DNA from: Betaproteobacteria bacterium UBA1934
GTDB lineage: Bacteria > Pseudomonadota > Gammaproteobacteria > Burkholderiales > Rhodocyclaceae
NCBI GenBank assembly: GCA_002337055.1
Contig: DDFG01000005.1
Span: 954,222-1,018,221, forward strand
Direction of reading: 5' to 3'
Length of the DNA: 64,000 nt
Position 1 is the first letter of the stretch, and each line of letters begins with the position of its first letter. Position numbers and translations under genes: made by a program. Below are positions 35,762-44,417 of this stretch, in pieces. Below the pieces are notes generated by a model that saw nothing but the letters and a program-made list of their open reading frames with translations, searched no databases and was not told the origin of the DNA.

Positions 35762-37843
35762 ATGCGCAAACTGATTCCCGTGATTTCCCTTGCTTTGTGT
35801 GCCGCTGCCAGCGCGGCGCCCGCCAACCCCTTTTTCGTTGAATGGAACACACCATTCGGTGTGCCACCATTCCAGACCATCAAGGAAGAACACTATCTGC
35901 CAGCTTTCAAGGAGGGCATGGCCCGCCAGAAGCAGGAGGTTCGCAACATCGTCCGCAAGCGGTCGGCGCCGACGTTCGAGAACACCGTTGCCGAGCTCGA
36001 TGCCTCGGGTGAACTGCTTGGCAATGTGAACAGCGTGTTTTCCAATCTGGCGAGCGCCGAAACCAACGAGAAGCTACAGGCGATCGAAAAAGAGGTGGCG
36101 CCGTTGCTGGCCCGTCATCAAGACGATATCAGCCTCAACCCGATACTCTTCCAGCGCGTCAAGGCGGTTTGGGACAGCCGCGAGAAGGCTGGTCTGAACG
36201 TCGAGGAACAGCGCCTGCTCGAATACACCTATCAAGGCTTCGTGCGCGGCGGTGCCCTGCTGAATGCCGGGCAGCAAAAGCGCTTGCGCGCGATCAACGA
36301 GGAGTTGTCGGTGCTAGGCGTGCAATTCGGCGAGAATGTGCTGAAGGAAACCAATGCCTGGCAACTGGTGATCGACAAGCCCGAAGACCTCGCCGGTCTG
36401 CCGGCGGGCGTGGTGACGGCGGCCGCCGAGGCGGCGCGGCAGGCGGGCAAGGACGGCAAGTGGGTGATCACGCTGCACGCACCGTCGATCTGGCCCTTCC
36501 TGCAATACTCGCAGAAACGCGACCTGCGCCGGCAGGTGCTGGAGGCGTATCTGAGCCGCGGCGATCATGGCGATGCCCGCGACAACAAGGCGATCATTGC
36601 CCGCATGGCGGCGCTTCGAGTCGAAAAGGCGCGCCTGCTGGGCTACCCGACCTGGGCGGATTATGTGCTGGAGCAGACCATGGCCCGCAATGCGAAAAGC
36701 GTTTACGGCCTGCTCGACCGTGTCTGGGGGCCGGCTTTGACGATGGCCAAGCGCGAGGCGGCCGATTTGCAAACGGTCATTGATGCCGAGGGCGGCGGCT
36801 TCAAGCTGGAATCCTGGGATTGGCGCTATTACGCCGAGAAGCTGAAGCAGTCGCGGTTCCAGCTTGACGAAGAAGCGCTGCGCCCCTATTTCCCGCTCGA
36901 GCAGGTGCGCGAAGGCGCCTTCCGCGTGGCCGGCAAGCTCTACGGCCTGAGTTTTGTCGAACGGAAAGATATCCCCGTCTATCATCCTGACGTCAAAACG
37001 TTCGAGGTGCGCGAGAAAGATGGCCGTCATCTCGGCATCTTCATGGTTGATTACCATCCGCGTCCGGGCAAGCGCAGCGGCGCCTGGTGCAGCGGTTACC
37101 GGTATACCTGGATCAAGCACGGCAAACGGGTTGATCCCATCATTTCCAACGTCGGCAATTTTTCGCGGGCAGCCGGTGGCAAGCCGGCTCTGCTGAACAT
37201 CGAGGAAGTCGAAACCCTGTTCCACGAATTCGGCCACGCGCTGCATGCGCTGATAGGCGCCGGGCGTTTCCGTAACGGCTCCATGCCGCCCGATTTCGTC
37301 GAACTGCCCTCGCAGGTGATGGAAAACTGGGCGCTGGAACCGGAGGTCCTGAAAACTTATGCCCGCCACTGGCAGACCGGCGAAGTGATGCCGGATGCGC
37401 TGATTGCCAAGATCCGCGCGACGCGGCATTTCAACCAAGGCTTCGAGACGGTGGAGTACATGGCGGCCTCACGTCTCGACATGGACTGGCACACCTTGAC
37501 CGACACCAAGCCGGTCGACACGACTGCCTTCGAAAAAGCCTCAGTGGCGCGCATGGGGCTGATTCGGGAGATTCCGCTGCGCTATCGCAGTACCTATTTC
37601 ACTCACATTGTCGGTGGCTACGATGCCGGTTATTACGGCTACCTGTGGAGCGGTGTGCTCGATGCGGACGCCTTCGCCGCCTTCCAGGAAAAGGGCGACC
37701 TCTACGATGCCGCGACGGCCGCCTCATTCCGCAAGAACATTCTCGAACCGGGCGTGGGACGCGAGCCGGGCGAAATGTTCCGTACCTTCCGCGGCCGCGA
37801 TCCGCAGGTCGAGCCCTTGCTGAAGAAACGCGGCCTGCTCTGA
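35762..37843 (+). CDS. M3 family zinc metallopeptidase with signal peptide (Dcp/oligopeptidase A-like)
   Basis: 693 residues. The N-terminus MRKLIPVISLALCAAASAAP is a signal peptide, so it should work in the periplasm. The catalytic motif is LFHEFGHALH (HExxH at 488-492), with the third ligand Glu in the helix after about residue 515 (FVELPSQVMENW). The overall pattern (FLQYSQKRDLRRQVLEAYL, GYPTWADYVLEQTMA, YYFYAEK-like WRYYAEKLKQSRF) is that of peptidyl-dipeptidase/oligopeptidase A. It removes dipeptides or cuts short peptides. It is divergent from cusF and precedes GNAT-cusR-cusS by 14 nt, so it may share copper-responsive transcription. Confidence 0.94.
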   Translation: MRKLIPVISLALCAAASAAPANPFFVEWNTPFGVPPFQTIKEEHYLPAFKEGMARQKQEVRNIVRKRSAPTFENTVAELDASGELLGNVNSVFSNLASAETNEKLQAIEKEVAPLLARHQDDISLNPILFQRVKAVWDSREKAGLNVEEQRLLEYTYQGFVRGGALLNAGQQKRLRAINEELSVLGVQFGENVLKETNAWQLVIDKPEDLAGLPAGVVTAAAEAARQAGKDGKWVITLHAPSIWPFLQYSQKRDLRRQVLEAYLSRGDHGDARDNKAIIARMAALRVEKARLLGYPTWADYVLEQTMARNAKSVYGLLDRVWGPALTMAKREAADLQTVIDAEGGGFKLESWDWRYYAEKLKQSRFQLDEEALRPYFPLEQVREGAFRVAGKLYGLSFVERKDIPVYHPDVKTFEVREKDGRHLGIFMVDYHPRPGKRSGAWCSGYRYTWIKHGKRVDPIISNVGNFSRAAGGKPALLNIEEVETLFHEFGHALHALIGAGRFRNGSMPPDFVELPSQVMENWALEPEVLKTYARHWQTGEVMPDALIAKIRATRHFNQGFETVEYMAASRLDMDWHTLTDTKPVDTTAFEKASVARMGLIREIPLRYRSTYFTHIVGGYDAGYYGYLWSGVLDADAFAAFQEKGDLYDAATAASFRKNILEPGVGREPGEMFRTFRGRDPQVEPLLKKRGLL

Positions 37844-37857
37844 GGAAGGCCGCTGTC

Positions 37858-38394
37858 ATGACCGTGTTGACCACCATCCGGTTGCGCCTCGAGCCCTTTG
37901 CCGAGGCGCATTTCGACGGTCTACAGACGATGAACCGCGACCCCGCCGTGATGCGCTACATCACCGGCCGCCCGGAGACGCCGGAAGAAACGCGGGCGGC
38001 CATCGAGCGGGTGCAGAAGCGTTGGGCGGAGTGGGGGTATTCCTGGTGGGCGCTGATCGAGCAAGCCAGTGGCGAGTTGGTCGGCGCAGCCTGTCTTCAG
38101 CATCTGGCCGGCGATCGCGCCAATCCGCATGAAATCGGCTGGCGCCTGCGACCCGAATATTGGCGGCAGGGTTATGCCTCCGAGGCGGCGCGCGAAATCG
38201 CGGCGTTCGCCTTCGGGACGGTCGGCGTGCCGCTGCTCCGCGCCATCTGCGACCAGGCCAACACCGCCTCGGCGCGGGTCATGCAACGGCTTGGTATGCG
38301 CTACTGCGGTGTTGAACGCTGGTACGATTGCGACACAGCCGCGTACGAAATGACCCGCGAAGAATGGCATGAAACTCCTGATCGTCGAGGATGA
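37858..38394 (+). CDS. GNAT family N-acetyltransferase (RimJ/RimL type)
   Basis: 178 residues from the ATG at 37858, which has GAGGAAGG 8 nt upstream. Family features: [39 protein letters not shown], the CoA-binding region [20 protein letters not shown], and [19 protein letters not shown]. The substrate is unknown. Its 3' end overlaps the cusR start by 26 nt, unusually long, so the two are translated from one message. It also follows the M3 peptidase closely. Confidence 0.92.
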   Translation: MTVLTTIRLRLEPFAEAHFDGLQTMNRDPAVMRYITGRPETPEETRAAIERVQKRWAEWGYSWWALIEQASGELVGAACLQHLAGDRANPHEIGWRLRPEYWRQGYASEAAREIAAFAFGTVGVPLLRAICDQANTASARVMQRLGMRYCGVERWYDCDTAAYEMTREEWHETPDRRG

Positions 38395-39043
38395 GGGCAA
38401 GACCGGCGACTACCTGAAACAGGGACTGGTCGAGGCCGGCTTTGTCGTCGATCTGGCGCGCGACGGCATCGACGGCCTGCATCTGGCGCTCTCTGAGCCG
38501 TACGACCTGATCGTGCTCGATGTCATGCTGCCCGGCATGGACGGCTGGCAGATCCTGCAAACCCTGCGGCGCGGCGGCCGCGATCTGCCGGTACTGTTCC
38601 TCACCGCGCGGGATGGCGTCGATGACCGCGTGCGTGGCCTCGAACTCGGAGCCGACGATTATCTGGTCAAACCCTTCGCCTTTGCCGAACTGCTGGCGCG
38701 GGTGCGGACGCTGCTGCGGCGCGGCGGCAAGGTGCGGGAGGACGGCGTGCTGATCGTCGCCGATCTTGAAGTCGATCTGCTCCGGCGGCGAGTCACTCGG
38801 ACGGGCATCCGCATCGAACTGACTGCCAAGGAGTTTGCCCTGCTCGAACTGCTGTTGCGCCGCCAGGGCGAGGTGCTGCCGCGCGCGCTGATCGCCTCGC
38901 AAGTCTGGGACATGAATTTCGATAGCGACACCAATGTCATCGAAGTGGCCATCCGCCGCCTGCGTGCCAAGGTCGATGAAGGGTTTGGCACGCGCCTGAT
39001 CCATACCGTGCGCGGCATGGGCTACGTGCTCGAGGTGCGATGA
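38369..39043 (+). CDS. cusR: OmpR-family copper/heavy-metal response regulator
   Basis: 224 residues. Receiver domain (about 1-115) with acidic residues in [11 protein letters not shown], phospho-acceptor Asp51 in [15 protein letters not shown], Thr in [11 protein letters not shown] and Lys in [17 protein letters not shown]-terminal winged helix (about 128-222; [49 protein letters not shown]) as in CusR/CopR/IrlR. It probably binds the ATTAC-N6-GTAAT repeat and activates cusFCBA. It is coupled by ATGA to the kinase gene. Confidence 0.93.
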   Translation: MKLLIVEDEGKTGDYLKQGLVEAGFVVDLARDGIDGLHLALSEPYDLIVLDVMLPGMDGWQILQTLRRGGRDLPVLFLTARDGVDDRVRGLELGADDYLVKPFAFAELLARVRTLLRRGGKVREDGVLIVADLEVDLLRRRVTRTGIRIELTAKEFALLELLLRRQGEVLPRALIASQVWDMNFDSDTNVIEVAIRRLRAKVDEGFGTRLIHTVRGMGYVLEVR

Positions 39044-40401
39044 AACGCCCGTCGCTGACGCTCCGTCTTGCCGCCTTGTTTGCGGCCGTGTCGGCGGCGG
39101 TGCTGTTGGCAGTCGGCGGCGTGATCTGGCGGCAGATCGACGAGCATTTCGAGCAACTCGATCTGATGGAATTGCACGCCCGCATGGCGGCGGTACGCAA
39201 GGCCTTCGACGAATCCGGCGGCAATCAGGCGGACGTGGCCGCCCATCTTGGACACAGCTTGCCAGGACACGCCAGTGTCGAGGTTCGTGTTGAAGACCCG
39301 GTCAGTGGCGCCCTCATTTATGCAAGCCCTGGCGCGGCGTTTCCCGATCGATTGCGGGCGGAGCCCGAAGGGCATTCTATTGTCTGGGAAGCTGCCGGTG
39401 AGCGTTATCGCGGCATCGCTGCCATGACAAGCGGCACGAAAGGTTCGCCAGCGCGCGCACTGGTGTCGCTGAATCTGGCTCATCACGCCGATTTTTTGGT
39501 GACTTTTCGACATACGCTCATTGGCGCGCTGATGCTCGGGATTGTCTTCTCCAGCCTGCTTGGCTGGTGGGTGGCGAATCGCGGGTTGCGGCCGGTGGCA
39601 GAAATGGCGGCGCTCGCCCGCCGCATTTCGGCCGAGAGCCTGCACGACCGGCTGGAATTGGCGACGCTACCGGCCGAACTGGCCGAACTCGGGGCAGCTT
39701 TCAACGCAATGCTGGCGCGCCTGGAAGATTCCTTCCGCCGGTTGTCCGACTTTTCGTCCGATATTGCGCACGAATTGCGTACGCCGATCAGCAATCTGCT
39801 GGTGCAGACCCAGGTGGCCGTCTCGCAGGTACGCAGCGCCGATGAATACCGCGAGACGCTGTATTCCAGCCTGGAGGAATATGAGCGTCTGGCGCGCATG
39901 GTGGCCGACATGCTGTTCATCGCACAAGCCGAGAATGGCTTGGTGGTGCCGCAGCGGAAGGTTGTCTGTCTGGAGGACGAGGTCGACCAGTTGATCGAGT
40001 TCTACTCGCCGTTGGCAGAAGAGGCCGGTGTCAGCCTGCGTCGCGTGGGCGAGGCAAACTGCCTGGGCGAAGCCTCGCTGTTGCGGCGAGCCGTTGCCAA
40101 TCTGTTGGTCAATGCCATTCGCCACACGGTGGCCGGTGGCGAGATTCAGGTGCGGTTGATGTGTTTGGATGCAGAAAGCGAGTTGGCGGTGGAAAATCCG
40201 GGTGAGGCGATTCATCCACAACATCTGCCGCGCTTGTTCGACCGCTTTTATCGTGCCGACGCATCACGCCACCGCGATTCCGAAAGTACCGGACTGGGTT
40301 TGGCCATCGTCAAGTCAATTGTCGAGGCACATGGCGGGCAGGTTTGGGTGAATACCCCGCCTGGATTCAACGTGTTCGGGTTCCGACTGCCAGCGGCTTG
40401 A
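39040..40401 (+). CDS. cusS: Heavy-metal sensor histidine kinase (CusS/CopS type)
   Basis: 453 residues. TM1 (about 8-30; [21 protein letters not shown]), a periplasmic sensor of about 125 residues, TM2 (about 158-180; [20 protein letters not shown]), HAMP, then the kinase core with [19 protein letters not shown] (His244), an N-box ([15 protein letters not shown]), and the G2-box [18 protein letters not shown]. The layout is that of the heavy-metal sensor kinase family, which phosphorylates the partner CusR on periplasmic Cu/Ag. It ends 15 nt before the convergent acyl carrier protein gene. Confidence 0.93.
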   Translation: MKRPSLTLRLAALFAAVSAAVLLAVGGVIWRQIDEHFEQLDLMELHARMAAVRKAFDESGGNQADVAAHLGHSLPGHASVEVRVEDPVSGALIYASPGAAFPDRLRAEPEGHSIVWEAAGERYRGIAAMTSGTKGSPARALVSLNLAHHADFLVTFRHTLIGALMLGIVFSSLLGWWVANRGLRPVAEMAALARRISAESLHDRLELATLPAELAELGAAFNAMLARLEDSFRRLSDFSSDIAHELRTPISNLLVQTQVAVSQVRSADEYRETLYSSLEEYERLARMVADMLFIAQAENGLVVPQRKVVCLEDEVDQLIEFYSPLAEEAGVSLRRVGEANCLGEASLLRRAVANLLVNAIRHTVAGGEIQVRLMCLDAESELAVENPGEAIHPQHLPRLFDRFYRADASRHRDSESTGLGLAIVKSIVEAHGGQVWVNTPPGFNVFGFRLPAA

Positions 40402-40416
40402 ATCGCGCTGGAAAAT

Positions 40417-40671
40417 TCAGTTGGACGCCAGTTTGCGAGTGATGAAGTTGAGCAGGCTGCCGAAAGAGGCAAAGGTTTGACCGTCAATCTCATCGTCGTC
40501 GATGACAAAGCCGAAGCGCTCTTCGAGCAGGGTGAGTACCGCCAGAACCGCCATCGAATCGAGTTCCGGCACCGCGCCCAGCAGCGGAGTGGCCTGCGTG
40601 AAGTCGCGGCTGCGTCCGTGCAGGCCGAGTGCCTCGTCGAGAATGCTGCGAGTTTCCGTTTCGATATTCAC
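40417..40671 (-). CDS. Acyl carrier protein, XrtA-locus associated
   Basis: 84 residues from a GTG at 40671 with AAGGA 6 nt upstream. The four-helix carrier fold is evident, with the phosphopantetheine serine in ELDSMAVLAVL (Ser39) and the acidic helix EERFGFVIDDDEIDGQ. Stand-alone carriers of this kind are usual in exosortase A loci, where they accompany an acyl-CoA ligase and hydrolases. Those partners are not next to it here, so what is loaded on it is unknown. It has its own -10-like TATAAT and lies convergent to cusS. Confidence 0.9.
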   Translation of the reverse strand: MNIETETRSILDEALGLHGRSRDFTQATPLLGAVPELDSMAVLAVLTLLEERFGFVIDDDEIDGQTFASFGSLLNFITRKLASN

Positions 40672-40699
40672 CAGATGTCCTTTTGTGCCAACTGGCGCG

Positions 40700-40705
40700 A
40701 TTATA
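40700..40705 (-). promoter_or_regulatory. TATAAT -10-like element upstream of the acyl carrier protein
   Basis: A perfect TATAAT on the minus strand lies about 29 nt before the GTG start. I could not find a good -35 at 16-18 nt, so this is suggestive only. Confidence 0.35.
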
Positions 40706-40820
40706 CCGGCTCAGGCGTTGATTCCGCGGCCGGACGCACAAGCGAATGCGGGAAAACCCTGACTGCTGTGTTTTCCGCAAATGGGTAAAATCTATCACCT
40801 AAGGCATAGTCTTCGCGCAC

Positions 40821-41072
40821 GTGCGAGGCAGGAATCGAGATCAATTCGGGACGGCGGAAGGAATGGGCGCAGAGTTTGAGGGGGCGCGGGACGATCAGTT
40901 TTTCGAGCGCCGGCAGCGGCCGTTGCATCGCCTGATATTCTGGGCACGAAGTCTGATCGTGCGGGAGGTGCCGCCAGAGATGGCGGCTTGCGAATACGGG
41001 TGCAAGGTGGGCACCTGCCGCAACGCGGACTGGCTGGATTGTGTCAATCGCCTCCGCCAGTTGGATCGCTAA
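40821..41072 (+). CDS. Possible small Cys-rich protein
   Basis: An open frame of up to 83 codons from a GTG at 40821; an in-frame ATG lies at 40863. The C-terminal part is distinctive: VPPEMAACEYGCKVGTCRNA followed by DWLDCVNRLRQ, giving four cysteines spaced CX3CX4CX7C, which could hold a metal or form disulfides. The N-terminal part is less convincing, and no good ribosome binding site is seen. It stands alone on the plus strand between two minus-strand genes. I do not recognise the family with confidence. Confidence 0.4.
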   Translation: MRGRNRDQFGTAEGMGAEFEGARDDQFFERRQRPLHRLIFWARSLIVREVPPEMAACEYGCKVGTCRNADWLDCVNRLRQLDR

Positions 41073-41093
41073 GGGCCGAAATGCCCCAACTAG

Positions 41094-42836
41094 TTAGTCT
41101 GCGGACTGTGTCTTGCGTCTCAGCATGGCTTTCTTAATGCGTTGGACATGGCCACGGCCGAGGCCTTTCACCTCGCAACCCAGTTCAAAGTAACGCTCGA
41201 TATCGGCATCGGCGAGCAGGCCGAAACAGTCGATTACCGCGATGGGACGGCCGGCCCAGGCGACCACCTGATCGGGTTTGAGAGAACGATAGGCCGCGTG
41301 CGGTACCGCAAGAATGAGAGCGTCCACGCCCGCCAGGGCACTCGGGAGATCGGGTTCCATGGTCAGGTGACCGAGCTCCTGCTGGTTGCGGAAGAAGCGT
41401 TTCCACGAAAGGCCGGAGGCCGGGTAATTGTCTTGCTCGGCAAATTCCCACCACACGTCAACGTAGGGGTCGTGCGCCCGCATTTCGGCGCCCATTTCGG
41501 TCAGTTTGCGCACCACCAGTTCGGAGCCGCTGTAGCGCGTGTCGCCGACGTCCTGGCGATAGGAGGCACCGGCAATCAGCACGCGCGAGGCGGCGATGTA
41601 GCGATCCATGTTGCGCAGCGCGTCGCGGGTCATTTCGGCGACGTGCAGGGCGCGCGTGTCGTTGATGTCGATGGCGGTGGGTGTGATGCGGAATACCTTG
41701 TCGCCGTCCTCGAAGCCGAGAATGTGCTTGTAGGCCCAATAGCCGAGGCCGCCATCCTTGGGCAGGCAGTAGCCGCCAATGCCGGGACCGGGGAAAATCA
41801 TGTTGGAATGGGTCGGGCGCACCTTGATGGCGTCGACCACTTTGACCAGATCGACGCCGTTTCGCTCGGAAAACAGCGACCATTCGTTCAGGAAGGCCAG
41901 AATGGTGGCACGGTAGCTGTTTTCGACGATCTTGGCAGTTTCCGATTCGATGGGGCGATCCATGACGGTTAGCGGATACTGTTCGGTATTAATGATCTCC
42001 GTCAGAAATTTTTTTACTCTGACCAGTGCCTCGCCATCACAGCCCGCGCATACCCGCCAGTATTCGCGTATCGAGGCGACGTAGTCGCGCCCCGGCATGA
42101 CGCGCTCGTAGGAGTGCGCAAGCAGCGGCACGGCGGCGATACCTCGCGCCGCGAATGCTTTCTTGAGAATGGGCCATGCGACGAACTCGGTAGTGCCGGG
42201 CGCCACCGTGGTTTCGATCAGCGTCAGACATTGCGGCCGGATGTGCTGGCCGACGGTTTTTAGGGTGGTCTCCAGCGCGCTCATGTCGCAGGCGCCCGAC
42301 TTCATGTTGCCGAGTTCCTGCTTGAGGAAATCACATTGCACGTCAATTACGACGCAATCAGCCAGATCGAGCACTTGCGGGCTGTAGCTGGCCGTCAGCG
42401 TCTCCTTGTCGCGCACGCAGCGAGCGATCAGTTCATCAACCAGCGGATCTTCGGCCTTGATCGGCGAAATGCCGCGATTGAGCAGGGGGATTTTCCAGTA
42501 CGAGCGTGTCGACGGTCGCTGGCAGCCGATGACGAACTTGGAGGGCCGTCCCTCGTCATCGGCTGAATCCGCGATAATCGCCGCCATGACGGCGCCGACA
42601 AACCCCAAGCCCATGACCACCACAATTTCCTGTCCGCATGCGCGTGCAGCTTCCGCCCGTTCCCGCACGCGCGCGTATTCGGCGGCATATTCGCTGGGCA
42701 AGGGGAGCGGGAAGATTTCGCCATCCGGACCGGCGGATTGGGCGGCATCAAAAGGGGAGGTCGGGATCGGATGCATGGTGGTGTCGGCTGGAAGGGCGGG
42801 CGTTGGAGAGCGGGCAAGCTGGTTGTCATTGTACAT
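41094..42836 (-). CDS. Nucleotide-sugar dehydrogenase (UDP-glucose/GDP-mannose dehydrogenase family)
   Basis: About 580 residues from the ATG at 42836 (MYNDNQLARS); a later ATG at 42776 and an earlier one at 42944 are possible. The NAD-binding Rossmann motif is VVVMGLGFVGAVMA (GxGxxG at 76-81). The catalytic cysteine is Cys357 in GPGIGGYCLPKDG. The C-terminal UDP-binding domain has VLIAGASYRQDVGDTRYSGS. The family oxidises the C6 alcohol of UDP- or GDP-sugars to uronic acids in two NAD-dependent steps. It is longer than usual (430-450) because of an N-terminal extension of about 70 residues and an insert near residue 100. It would supply acidic sugars to the neighbouring polysaccharide genes. 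Confidence 0.9.
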   Translation of the reverse strand: MYNDNQLARSPTPALPADTTMHPIPTSPFDAAQSAGPDGEIFPLPLPSEYAAEYARVRERAEAARACGQEIVVVMGLGFVGAVMAAIIADSADDEGRPSKFVIGCQRPSTRSYWKIPLLNRGISPIKAEDPLVDELIARCVRDKETLTASYSPQVLDLADCVVIDVQCDFLKQELGNMKSGACDMSALETTLKTVGQHIRPQCLTLIETTVAPGTTEFVAWPILKKAFAARGIAAVPLLAHSYERVMPGRDYVASIREYWRVCAGCDGEALVRVKKFLTEIINTEQYPLTVMDRPIESETAKIVENSYRATILAFLNEWSLFSERNGVDLVKVVDAIKVRPTHSNMIFPGPGIGGYCLPKDGGLGYWAYKHILGFEDGDKVFRITPTAIDINDTRALHVAEMTRDALRNMDRYIAASRVLIAGASYRQDVGDTRYSGSELVVRKLTEMGAEMRAHDPYVDVWWEFAEQDNYPASGLSWKRFFRNQQELGHLTMEPDLPSALAGVDALILAVPHAAYRSLKPDQVVAWAGRPIAVIDCFGLLADADIERYFELGCEVKGLGRGHVQRIKKAMLRRKTQSAD

Positions 42837-42937
42837 AAGCGGACTGTCACGATGTGCCTTGGTGATGAACGAACATCGGTTGCGCCGTGAGATTGTGCAA
42901 TAATCGGCGAGCTTTTCGCGCACCCTTATCGGCCCAA

Positions 42938-44413
42938 ATGTCATCTTCCCCTACGCCAAAAAAGCACCTTATCCGCGGTGCCGTGTGGACAGTCGCCTCG
43001 CGCTGGATCATCAAAGGATTGGGGTTTGTCAATACCATTATCATGGCGCGCTTGCTGGTGCCGGAGGATTATGGTGTCGTCGCCATCGGGACCCTGTTCG
43101 TCGGCTTGATCCAAACTTTTTTGGATTTTGGTGCGACCACAGCGCTGTTGCGCAAACACGAAGTCAGCCGTGCCGAGATAGATTCGGCCTGGACGCTGCG
43201 CACGATTCAGGGGCTGATTGCCGGTGCGTTGGTGATCGTCGCAACACCGCTACTTGCTGCCTATTTCCACGATCCACGCCTGCATTTCGTCTTGCTAGTG
43301 CTGGGGATAGGGGTAATTCTCGCTAGTATCAGCAGCATCGGGCAGACGCTGGCGTTGAAAGAGTATAACTATGCGCTCGACTTCAAGATCGTTTCGATCG
43401 GCAAACTGGCCAGTGTGATCGTCACGATCTGTAGCGGGTACTTTCTGCGCGATTACCGTGCGCTGGCGCTAGGGATTCTGGCAGGCTACACCGTACCGCT
43501 GCTGCTGAGTTATGCGCTCCATCCCTATCGTCCTCGCTGGAATACTTCTGAAATATCGGCGATCTGGCAGATCACCAAATGGTTGATGCTCTCCAATATC
43601 GGCACTTTCGTACTACGCAAAGGGGACGAACTGGCGGCGAGCAATTTAGGCAGTGCGCATGACTATGGCCTTTACAACGTCGGCGCCGATCTCGGACAAC
43701 TGCCGGTTGGCGAAGTCGGGCCGGCATTGATGCGGGCGTTGATGCCGGTGTTGTCGTCTATCCAGGAAGATGTCGAGCGCACTTGTCAGGCGGTGACTAA
43801 GTCGATGGCGGCGCTGAATGCCATCATCTGGCCCATTGGTCTTGGTACCCTGGCGCTGGCGCCGGAGTTGACTACTGCCGTACTTGGGGAGAAATGGCTA
43901 GCCGCCGCGGACTACGTTGCTGCCTTTGCTGTCGTGGGTGTCCTACAGAATTCAGTGGGACCGTTACGCACGATTCTGATCGTGCGCGGGCATACCCGAC
44001 CTCAGAGCCATGCGGTCTGGATCGAGTTTGCAGTATTTGTGTTGGCAGCCATTGCATTGGAACCAATCTACGACTTGATCGGTCTAGCCTACGCCCGCGT
44101 AATCAGTTGCGTCGGCAGCATGATTGTCACCTTTGCCGCAAGCCGACACTTTTGCCACCAACCCGTTCGAGAAACACTTGCGGTGATGTTGCGCCCCGCC
44201 TTGGGCGCGGTAATCATGGCGATGCTGGTGGATGCCGCAATCAATTGGGCGCCGTTGCTATCCGTGAAGATCCTTGCTGGCGTTGCACTGGGTGTTGTGA
44301 TATACCCAATTTGGTGTTTGCTAACGTGGCGTCTGGTTGGTAAGCCGGAAGGCCTCGAGTCAACCGTGATTGATCTGTTTCGTGCAATTTCGTTTAAAAG
44401 GAAGGGGGGGTGA
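42938..44413 (+). CDS. Polysaccharide flippase (Wzx/MATE-like lipopolysaccharide biosynthesis protein)
   Basis: 491 residues from the ATG at 42938 (MSSSPTPKKHLIRGAVW). At least 12 hydrophobic segments, beginning GAVWTVASRWIIKGLGFVN and including LARLLVPEDYGVVAIGTL-like MARLLVPEDYGVVAIGTL. This N-terminal pattern is typical of the polysaccharide_synt/Wzx family, which flips undecaprenyl-linked repeats across the inner membrane. It is divergent from the sugar dehydrogenase and opens a four-gene plus-strand cassette; the pyruvyltransferase starts 4 nt later. The DNA is visibly less GC-rich than the flanking operons. Confidence 0.92.
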   Translation: MSSSPTPKKHLIRGAVWTVASRWIIKGLGFVNTIIMARLLVPEDYGVVAIGTLFVGLIQTFLDFGATTALLRKHEVSRAEIDSAWTLRTIQGLIAGALVIVATPLLAAYFHDPRLHFVLLVLGIGVILASISSIGQTLALKEYNYALDFKIVSIGKLASVIVTICSGYFLRDYRALALGILAGYTVPLLLSYALHPYRPRWNTSEISAIWQITKWLMLSNIGTFVLRKGDELAASNLGSAHDYGLYNVGADLGQLPVGEVGPALMRALMPVLSSIQEDVERTCQAVTKSMAALNAIIWPIGLGTLALAPELTTAVLGEKWLAAADYVAAFAVVGVLQNSVGPLRTILIVRGHTRPQSHAVWIEFAVFVLAAIALEPIYDLIGLAYARVISCVGSMIVTFAASRHFCHQPVRETLAVMLRPALGAVIMAMLVDAAINWAPLLSVKILAGVALGVVIYPIWCLLTWRLVGKPEGLESTVIDLFRAISFKRKGG

Positions 44414-44417
44414 AGGC

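Larger units (their letters stand above)
40672..41093. other. 422-bp interval between the acyl carrier protein and the sugar dehydrogenase
   Basis: The interval holds the TATAAT above and a possible plus-strand small gene (40821-41072). A minus-strand open frame of 75 codons (40928 down to 40701) overlaps it and has no recognisable features. No hairpin, tRNA or insertion sequence was found. Confidence 0.5.

Noticed and set aside
40672..40690. RpoN-type (-24/-12) promoter before the acyl carrier protein, suggested by TTGGCAC
   Set aside because: The GG is present but no GC of a TTGCA-like -12 element follows at the right distance.
40701..40928. Minus-strand 75-codon frame between the acyl carrier protein and the sugar dehydrogenase
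   Set aside because: No recognisable motif and weak ribosome binding site. It overlaps the more distinctive Cys-rich frame and the TATAAT element.
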